Assembly (NCBI GenBank): GCA_017517925.1
Contig: JAFWXS010000124.1
Span: 1 to 47,219, forward strand
Origin: Bacteroidaceae bacterium
GTDB lineage: Bacteria; Bacteroidota; Bacteroidia; Bacteroidales; Bacteroidaceae
Length of the DNA: 47,219 nt
Direction of reading: 5' to 3'
The notes beneath the pieces are model-generated. The model was not told where the DNA came from, did not search any database, and was given only the letters and a program-made list of their open reading frames with translations. Every line of letters begins with the position of its first letter. The stretch's first letter is position 1. Below, piece after piece: positions 41,689 to 47,219 of the stretch. The position numbers and the translations under genes were made by a program.

Positions 41689-43628
41689 TATCTTTTCTGT
41701 TGCTGCTGTTGCTGACGTTTCTTCTCCTCGCGCTCAGCATTCTTCGACTTGCGCTCCTTGGTCACTGACTTCTGCTTCTTGATGTCATCGGGTTTCTGTC
41801 GGTCGGTGGGCAGTGCCGTGGGGTTCCACTCCTGCGTGTAGTCCCAGTTCTCGCGCATCTCAATCTTTCCGGGGAAATAGTATACTTCCTCGGCCTGCTC
41901 CTTACTGTCATAGAGGCCGGTATCCCACACGCCATTGCCATTGCGGTCGTTGAACACACGGATATGATAGGTGCCGGGGTTGAGGAAGAAGAAATCGGCC
42001 TGCCCCTTCACCACGCGCTGCTGGCGTTCCACCTTTTCGCCGCCACCAAGTAGCTGCACTGTATAACCGGGCTGTGCGTTCTGCACGGTAAGATAGAAAG
42101 TACTGTATTGGTCGAGCGACTTGAACTTCAGCTTGGTCTCCCGCTGTTTGGTATGCAGCCCATAAAGCCCGACGAAAGCCGCCGAGTCAATAGTCATTTT
42201 ATACTCCACTTCGGGACGCCATTCGGCCAACATCTCGTAGCCCATGAGTTCGTGCTTTCGCTGACGGAATATATGCGGCACCTTTACCCAAAGGGTATCG
42301 ACTTTCTTATAAAGGTGTATAGCCGCTTCGTCGTACTGCACGACAGGCTCTTCGAAATCTATCGCCACATTGCTATTGAGATTCATGCTTGTGCTGCCCT
42401 TTATCTTCACGCTCAGATACTTCGCCTCGGGTTTCGGCTCGGGAATGGTGTCACTGCGCTTCAAGCGTTTCTCCCGCTCCTTCAACGCTTCTTGACGTTT
42501 CTTCTCCTCCTCTTGCAGTATCTTTGCACGGGTTTTCTTAGGCACAAGGTTTAGTGTGTCGGTACGTGGCACCAATAGGCCTGCCGTATCGGTATACTCG
42601 TAGGTGAGGGCAAAGGAGAGGGTATCTTGATAAAACACCGTCGTATCCTTCATCCAATAGGTGATGCTGTCGTAGTCAAGGCTCGTCTGCACGATGTAGG
42701 CCTCTTCTGTCGGGAAGTTGAGCGGAGTGAGCAGCGGCAGGCTATCGGCACCGAGCGAGAAGAAGATGGAGAAACGGTTCAGCTCTGTGCGCTCGGCTTT
42801 GGTGAGATAGCGCTGCGTAGGGGCCTCAGTGAAGGCCAGCAACACTATATCATCGGGCAGGTAGTGTGTGCGAGGCAAGGTGCGTATGGTATCGATAGTC
42901 AACGAGTCAATCCACGTAGTATCTTGGTGCATGCGAATTTCCGTAGTGGGCACTACCAACGAGTCAAGGAAGGCAATCATCTCGTTCTTCTGGTCGAACA
43001 TGAAGTTCTGATTGGCATCCTGTAACGCATAGGCACGGTAGCTGCCGGGAGCAATGCCACAGATGGTGAAGTGCCCGTCGGCATCGGTGCGCGACACGCG
43101 GTCGAAGGGTTTCTTGTTGAAGGCACTGTCGGAAAGGTCACTATGCAACCCTACCAGAATCCCCTTTATCGGCTCTAAGTTGGAGGCATTGAGCACGGTA
43201 CCCGATACGGCCAGCGTATCTATCCGGTCGCCCGTAGAGAACAGAAAGGCGAAGTTTCCCAAGGGATTGCCCTCATTGTAGTCTACGATAGCATCGCTGA
43301 AATCAATGCTGTAGGTTGTATTGGCCTTCAGTGAGTCATCAAGCTGCACCACAATCTTTTTCCCGTTGGCCCTGATGACGGGAGGCGTAATCTGCGGGGG
43401 CGAGATGACTACCTTCTCGGCCGCCTTCTCTATCTTAATAAACTCGTCGAACTCGAGTGTCACCCGCTTGTCCTTCACTCCCAGAGCAAAAGGCTCTGGC
43501 GTGCTGCCGAGAAACACAGGAGGCGACTCGTCATAAGGGCCTCCGTCGGGCGAACCGATAGAGGCACAAGCGGCAACCAACAATACAGCCACAACCAATG
43601 CGGCGATATGCTTTATCTTTGTCTGCAT
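41688..43628 (-). CDS. Lipoprotein with N-terminal Ig-like (Big_5) domain
   Basis: A 646-aa lipoprotein (lipobox LVAAC, Cys21). The start of the mature part, SIGSPDGGPYDESPP, followed by an Ig-like Big_5-type domain (about 35-135, VTLEFDEFIKIEKA, TYSIDFSDAIVDYNEGNPL), is a recurrent Bacteroidota arrangement. A carboxypeptidase-regulatory-like fold follows (VSGTVLNASNLEPIKGILVGLH, DADGHFTICGIAPGSYRAYALQDANQN). A second similar segment near the end has YHIRVFNDRNGNGVWD. The tail is charged with a Lys/Gln run. The role is unknown, probably envelope structure. It is first in a two-gene operon with the M16 peptidase. Confidence 0.82.
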   Translation of the reverse strand: MQTKIKHIAALVVAVLLVAACASIGSPDGGPYDESPPVFLGSTPEPFALGVKDKRVTLEFDEFIKIEKAAEKVVISPPQITPPVIRANGKKIVVQLDDSLKANTTYSIDFSDAIVDYNEGNPLGNFAFLFSTGDRIDTLAVSGTVLNASNLEPIKGILVGLHSDLSDSAFNKKPFDRVSRTDADGHFTICGIAPGSYRAYALQDANQNFMFDQKNEMIAFLDSLVVPTTEIRMHQDTTWIDSLTIDTIRTLPRTHYLPDDIVLLAFTEAPTQRYLTKAERTELNRFSIFFSLGADSLPLLTPLNFPTEEAYIVQTSLDYDSITYWMKDTTVFYQDTLSFALTYEYTDTAGLLVPRTDTLNLVPKKTRAKILQEEEKKRQEALKEREKRLKRSDTIPEPKPEAKYLSVKIKGSTSMNLNSNVAIDFEEPVVQYDEAAIHLYKKVDTLWVKVPHIFRQRKHELMGYEMLAEWRPEVEYKMTIDSAAFVGLYGLHTKQRETKLKFKSLDQYSTFYLTVQNAQPGYTVQLLGGGEKVERQQRVVKGQADFFFLNPGTYHIRVFNDRNGNGVWDTGLYDSKEQAEEVYYFPGKIEMRENWDYTQEWNPTALPTDRQKPDDIKKQKSVTKERKSKNAEREEKKRQQQQQQKR

Positions 43629-43648
43629 GCAATTATTTTCTTTGCGTA

Positions 43649-43656
43649 CAAAGTTA
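43649..43656 (-). promoter_or_regulatory. -7 box of the lipoprotein/M16 operon
   Basis: TAACTTTG on the minus strand, 20 nt after TTC at the -33 position (one base off TTG), 20 nt before the lipoprotein start. Confidence 0.55.
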
Positions 43657-43785
43657 GTGTAAAAAAATGATTAGGCGAAGGCTATATAACTTCTTTTTAT
43701 AATACTTAATATTTATACCTTCAAATTAAACCTTTGACGCGATAGATGGTCTAATATTTTTTAGGAAAGAAAAACTGAATTGGTA

Positions 43786-46287
43786 ATGAAAAAGTTTTTA
43801 TTGCTCCTCATAGCAGGAGTGTTGCTCCCCCTGAGCGCTGCGATGGCGCAGGGCAGCGTGAGAGGTAAGGTCGTGGACAAGGAGACGGGAGAGCCCGTGG
43901 AGTTTGTCAACATCGTAGTCAACAGCAAGGCCTCGGGCAGTATGGCCGGAGGTGTCATCACTGATGACAAGGGCAATTTTCGCATCGATGAGCTGAAGTA
44001 TGGCAGCTATGTGCTCGTGGTGTCGTGTATCGGTTACCAGAGCGCCACACGCGAGTTCACCCTCTCGGCAGAGGCACGCCACGCCCACTTCAAGCAGATA
44101 GCCATCAGTGAGAACAACCAGATGCTGAAGGAGGTAGAGGTGACGGGCATACGTTCGCAGATGAAGTTTGAGATCGACAAGAAGGTGTTCAACGTAGACC
44201 AGGCCATCGCAGCTACGGGTGGCTCGGCTTCGGAGGTGCTGCAGAACATACCCTCCGTGGAGGTCGACACCGAAGGTACCGTGTCGCTGCGTGGCTCGGA
44301 GAGCGTGACGGTGTGGATCAACGGCAAGGCACAGGGACTCACAGCCGACAACCAGGGCGACATCCTGGAGCAGATGCCGGCAGAGAGCATCGAGCGCATC
44401 GAGGTCATCACCAACCCCTCGGCAAAGTACAGCCCCGAAGGTACGGTGGGCATCATCAACATTGTGCTCAAGCGCGACCGCAAGGCGGGCTACTATGGCA
44501 GTGCGCAGGCAGGAGCCAGCATGTATGACACCGACTTCGGCGGATACAACGCCAGTGCCAACATCAACTACAGCAGCGGCAAGTTGGACGCCTATGCCAA
44601 CATCAGCTATCGCGAACGCCGGCACCGGAACGAGAACACCAGTCACCGCGAGAATTATCGGGGTAACGACACTACCTACCTCGACCAGCTGGGGCAGGGC
44701 AGCATGAATGGACGCAACATGTTTGCCCGCGCCGGACTCACCTGGCACGTGACGGGAAAAGACCATCTCTCGGTAGACTTCATGGGGATGATGGGCAATC
44801 CGAGGCGCAGCAATGTAATCGACTATACGGCCGGACAGATGGCGGATGGCACCACGACAGAGAGCTATACCCGACTGCGCAGCACCACAAGCACAGGCAC
44901 CATGCAGATGTATAACCTCAGCCTCGGCTACAAGCACGAGTGGAGCACCACGCATTGGATTGACTTCACGGCATCGCGCCACCACTGGGGCAACGACAAC
45001 AGCAGCATATACAACGATACGACCTACGTGGGTGAAGTGCCTGCATACAGTTCGTATCAGGAGCAGGTAGGTGCGGCCAACAACACGGAGCATGAGTTAC
45101 AGCTTGACTATGAGAATGCCTTCAATGAGAACCACAAGCTACAGGCAGGCTATCGCGGCACCTTCTCGCGAGACAACAATCCCGTGAGTACCTATGGTGC
45201 TCCCGACCGGCGAGAGGAGATGGTAGCGCTATACAACCGATTCGTATACCGGCGCGACCTGCATGCCCTCTATGCCACCTACTCGGGCAAGCTGTGGAAG
45301 AACTTCGGCTATCAGGTAGGTTTACGTGGCGAGTATTACAAGGTGAGCACCAACTCCTACTCCAAGGAGGCAGCAGGGGGTGGTGAAATACCCCACTTAG
45401 AGCCGCTGAAGCCAGTGTTCAAACTTTTCCCCAGCGTATTCCTCTCATACCAACTGCCTAATGACAATGAACTGCAGGTGAACTATACCATGCGTGTGCG
45501 CCGTCCTTGGGGCGGACAGCTCAACTCGTTCCACAACATCAGCGACTCTACCAACATCTCGTATGGTAACCCTCTGCTGAAGCCCGAGTACTCCAATGCC
45601 TTCGAACTCAACTACCTGAAGTCGTGGGAGGACCACATGCTCTCGGTGTCGGCCTACTACCGCACTACCGATGACATCATGCAACGCATAACCTACATGA
45701 AGGATGGTATCATGTACAACACCACGGACAACGTGGCGCAGTCGCTCTCCTCGGGTGTGGAGATCGTGGGCAAGAACCGCCTCTTCGGCAAACTCGACCT
45801 CACCACTACGCTCAACATGTTCTACTACAAGCTCAATGGGTTCGAATACGAAAAACAAGGGCAGATTATACGTGGTCAGGACAGCGAGGACTTCTCGTGG
45901 AGCCTGCGCATGATGGGTACCGTGGGCCTGCCCAAGGCATGGTCACTGCAAGTGACGGGTATGTACAATGCCAAGAGCGTCATCGCACAAGGCTACCGTG
46001 CCCCCAACTACGGCCTCGACGCCGGAGTGCGCAAGCAGTTTGCCGGAGGCAAGTGGAGCCTCTCGCTCAACGGCCGCGACTTGCTCAATTCGCGCCGATT
46101 CCAATCTGAGAAGTGGGGTGATGACTTCTACCAGAACAGCAGCAACTTCCGCGGCGGCCGTCAGATCAGCGCTACGCTCACCTACAGCTTTGGCAACATG
46201 CGCGCCAAGAAACCACGCAAGATGGATAGTGGCGGTATGCAGCCCGAGTATGGTATGGGAGGCGACGGACTGGAGTACGATATGTAA
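43786..46287 (+). CDS. TonB-dependent receptor-like outer-membrane protein (PF14905 type)
   Basis: An 833-aa outer-membrane protein. Signal peptide 1-22 (ending AAMAQ). A carboxypeptidase-regulatory-like domain spans about 24-105 (VRGKVVDKETGEPVEFVNIVV, GYQSATREFTL). A plug domain covers about 130-230 (VLQNIPSVEVDTEGTVSLRGSESVTVWINGK, ERIEVITNPSAKYSPEGTVGIINIVLK). A long barrel of the OMP_b-brl_3 kind follows and ends GRQISATLTYSFGNM, with an extra Gly/Met-rich tail of about 28 residues. No TonB box is obvious and no SusD partner is adjacent, so the cargo is unknown. ATG at 43786 is preferred over an upstream TTG. Confidence 0.88.
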   Translation: MKKFLLLLIAGVLLPLSAAMAQGSVRGKVVDKETGEPVEFVNIVVNSKASGSMAGGVITDDKGNFRIDELKYGSYVLVVSCIGYQSATREFTLSAEARHAHFKQIAISENNQMLKEVEVTGIRSQMKFEIDKKVFNVDQAIAATGGSASEVLQNIPSVEVDTEGTVSLRGSESVTVWINGKAQGLTADNQGDILEQMPAESIERIEVITNPSAKYSPEGTVGIINIVLKRDRKAGYYGSAQAGASMYDTDFGGYNASANINYSSGKLDAYANISYRERRHRNENTSHRENYRGNDTTYLDQLGQGSMNGRNMFARAGLTWHVTGKDHLSVDFMGMMGNPRRSNVIDYTAGQMADGTTTESYTRLRSTTSTGTMQMYNLSLGYKHEWSTTHWIDFTASRHHWGNDNSSIYNDTTYVGEVPAYSSYQEQVGAANNTEHELQLDYENAFNENHKLQAGYRGTFSRDNNPVSTYGAPDRREEMVALYNRFVYRRDLHALYATYSGKLWKNFGYQVGLRGEYYKVSTNSYSKEAAGGGEIPHLEPLKPVFKLFPSVFLSYQLPNDNELQVNYTMRVRRPWGGQLNSFHNISDSTNISYGNPLLKPEYSNAFELNYLKSWEDHMLSVSAYYRTTDDIMQRITYMKDGIMYNTTDNVAQSLSSGVEIVGKNRLFGKLDLTTTLNMFYYKLNGFEYEKQGQIIRGQDSEDFSWSLRMMGTVGLPKAWSLQVTGMYNAKSVIAQGYRAPNYGLDAGVRKQFAGGKWSLSLNGRDLLNSRRFQSEKWGDDFYQNSSNFRGGRQISATLTYSFGNMRAKKPRKMDSGGMQPEYGMGGDGLEYDM

Positions 46288-46321
46288 ATGGAATGGTTTA
46301 GCGCCATTTTGAATGAAAAAT

Positions 46322-46352
46322 TTGGCATTTCGCTCGCCTTGCACTAATTTTG
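46322..46352 (+). promoter_or_regulatory. cysS promoter (repeated promoter family)
   Basis: TTG (46322-46324), 20 nt ending CGCCTTGCAC, then TAATTTTG (46345-46352), 27 nt before the cysS ATG. The spacer differs from the dnaE one only in its first few bases. Confidence 0.8.
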
Positions 46353-46379
46353 CGTTCTTAATAGAATAAGTTTTTGATT

Positions 46380-47219
46380 ATGGAACAACAATTGTTAGTT
46401 TATAATACCCTCACACGCTGCAAGGAGCTCTTCAAGCCCCTGCACGAGGGACGCGTGGGCATGTATGTGTGCGGTCCCACCGTATATGGCGACGCCCACC
46501 TGGGCCACGCCCGCCCCGCCATCACGTTTGATATCCTCTTCCGCTACCTGCAGCACCTGGGCTATAAGGTGCGCTATGTGCGCAACATCACCGACGTAGG
46601 TCACCTCGAGCACGATGCCGATGAGGGCGAGGACAAGGTAGCCAAGAAGGCTCGCCTCGAGCAGCTCGAGCCTATGGAGGTGGTGCAGCACTACCTCAAC
46701 CGCTACCACAAGGCCATGGAGGCACTTAATGTGTTGCCACCCAGCATTGAGCCTCATGCCTCGGGACATATCATCGAGCAGATTGCCCTCGTCAAGGATA
46801 TCCTCGCTAATGGCTACGCCTATGAGAGCGAGGGTTCGGTATACTTCGATGTGGAGAAGTACAACCGCGACCACCGCTACGGCAAGCTCTCGGGACGTAA
46901 CCTCGACGACGTGCTCAACACCTCGCGCGATAACCTCGACGGACAGAGCGAGAAGCGCAACCCCGTGGACTTCGCCCTGTGGAAGAAGGCACAGCCCGAG
47001 CACATCATGCGCTGGCCCTCACCCTGGAGCGACGGCTTCCCCGGCTGGCACTGCGAGTGCACGGCCATGGGTAAGAAATACCTCGGTGCACACTTCGATA
47101 TCCACGGTGGCGGCATGGATCTCGTGTTCCCCCATCACGAATGTGAGATAGCCCAGAGCGTGGCCAGCCAAGGCGACGATATGGTGCACTACTGGATGCA
47201 CAACGACATGATTACCATC
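46380..47219 (+). CDS. cysS: Cysteine--tRNA ligase, N-terminal part (cut by window edge)
   Basis: Class I aminoacyl-tRNA synthetase; 280 codons are visible and the frame stays open to the edge. Start [13 protein letters not shown]. Motifs seen: [20 protein letters not shown], holding the first zinc Cys and the HIGH motif as [41 protein letters not shown] with the second zinc Cys; and [19 protein letters not shown] with the zinc His/Glu ligands. The KMSKS loop and C-terminal domains lie beyond the window. Confidence 0.97.
   Translation, partial: MEQQLLVYNTLTRCKELFKPLHEGRVGMYVCGPTVYGDAHLGHARPAITFDILFRYLQHLGYKVRYVRNITDVGHLEHDADEGEDKVAKKARLEQLEPMEVVQHYLNRYHKAMEALNVLPPSIEPHASGHIIEQIALVKDILANGYAYESEGSVYFDVEKYNRDHRYGKLSGRNLDDVLNTSRDNLDGQSEKRNPVDFALWKKAQPEHIMRWPSPWSDGFPGWHCECTAMGKKYLGAHFDIHGGGMDLVFPHHECEIAQSVASQGDDMVHYWMHNDMITI

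Noticed and set aside
43798..45093. 431-codon open frame on the minus strand
   Set aside because: It lies wholly antisense to the receptor gene, whose translation shows clear signal peptide, plug and barrel features. The antisense product has no recognisable domain.

Overview
The window looks like chromosomal core from the order Bacteroidales (Bacteroidota), most like Prevotellaceae or Bacteroidaceae. That placement is an inference. It rests on promoters of the Bacteroidota type (TTG, about 20 nt, TAnnTTTG), the near absence of Shine-Dalgarno sequences, Bacteroidota-style protein families (fused KorA, PF14905-type barrel receptor, Big_5 lipoprotein, KGIYI...NG C-terminal tail) and a housekeeping gene set typical of the order. 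No transposase, integrase, prophage, rRNA or CRISPR array is visible.

Layout. 1-1521 (minus) is the str operon: rpsL, rpsG and the 5' end of fusA. 1589-3092 (minus) has a gamma-carbonic-anhydrase-like protein and an LpxL-type acyltransferase. 3146-6262 (minus) is a secreted GH18/LamG enzyme, followed at 6410-7790 by two membrane proteins. 7804-13749 (minus) runs prfB, argR, argC, alkaline phosphatase and purD, broken up by dispersed repeats. A 578-bp non-coding block (13680-14257) holds an element with long inverted ends. nadB and manC diverge at about 15.87 kb, and a plus-strand run follows: greA, a HIT protein, lipoate ligase, a CPBP protease and a Nudix hydrolase. 20606-24060 (minus) is korA/korB with a GxxExxY gene, flanked by direct repeats, lodged between the two subunits. 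Next come an unknown secreted protein, an ABC exporter, a DUF2007 protein, a CBM-like fragment and dnaE. 31814-34057 holds a candidate structured RNA and two paralogous lipoproteins. tyrS, tRNA-Gln, an NfeD/flotillin pair, an AAA ATPase + DUF4435 pair, an M16 peptidase, a Big_5 lipoprotein, an outer-membrane receptor and the start of cysS close the window.

The coding content is mostly ordinary, and the unusual material lies between genes. (1) Four housekeeping promoters (prfB, ABC exporter, dnaE, cysS) share not only the -33 and -7 boxes but also spacer sequence, including an identical 10-nt block. In dnaE and the ABC gene the -7 box lies exactly 8 nt before the ATG, which predicts almost leaderless mRNAs. 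(2) A GxxExxY gene sits between two palindromic direct repeats inside the korAB operon, like a mobile unit without its own transposase. (3) A GTCATCCTGA-type repeat supplies the last 25 codons and stop of argR and the last codons and stop of a CBM-like gene. (4) The neighbouring argC has Asn where the catalytic Cys should be. (5) The AAA ATPase + TOPRIM-like DUF4435 pair resembles the two-protein PARIS anti-phage architecture, but its ATPase is compact and a small inverted-repeat element separates the genes. (6) A nested palindrome at 24226-24309 and several structured leaders (greA, tRNA-Gln, 32150-32440) merit RNA-level checks.

All family assignments come from reading motifs by eye. No database search was run.
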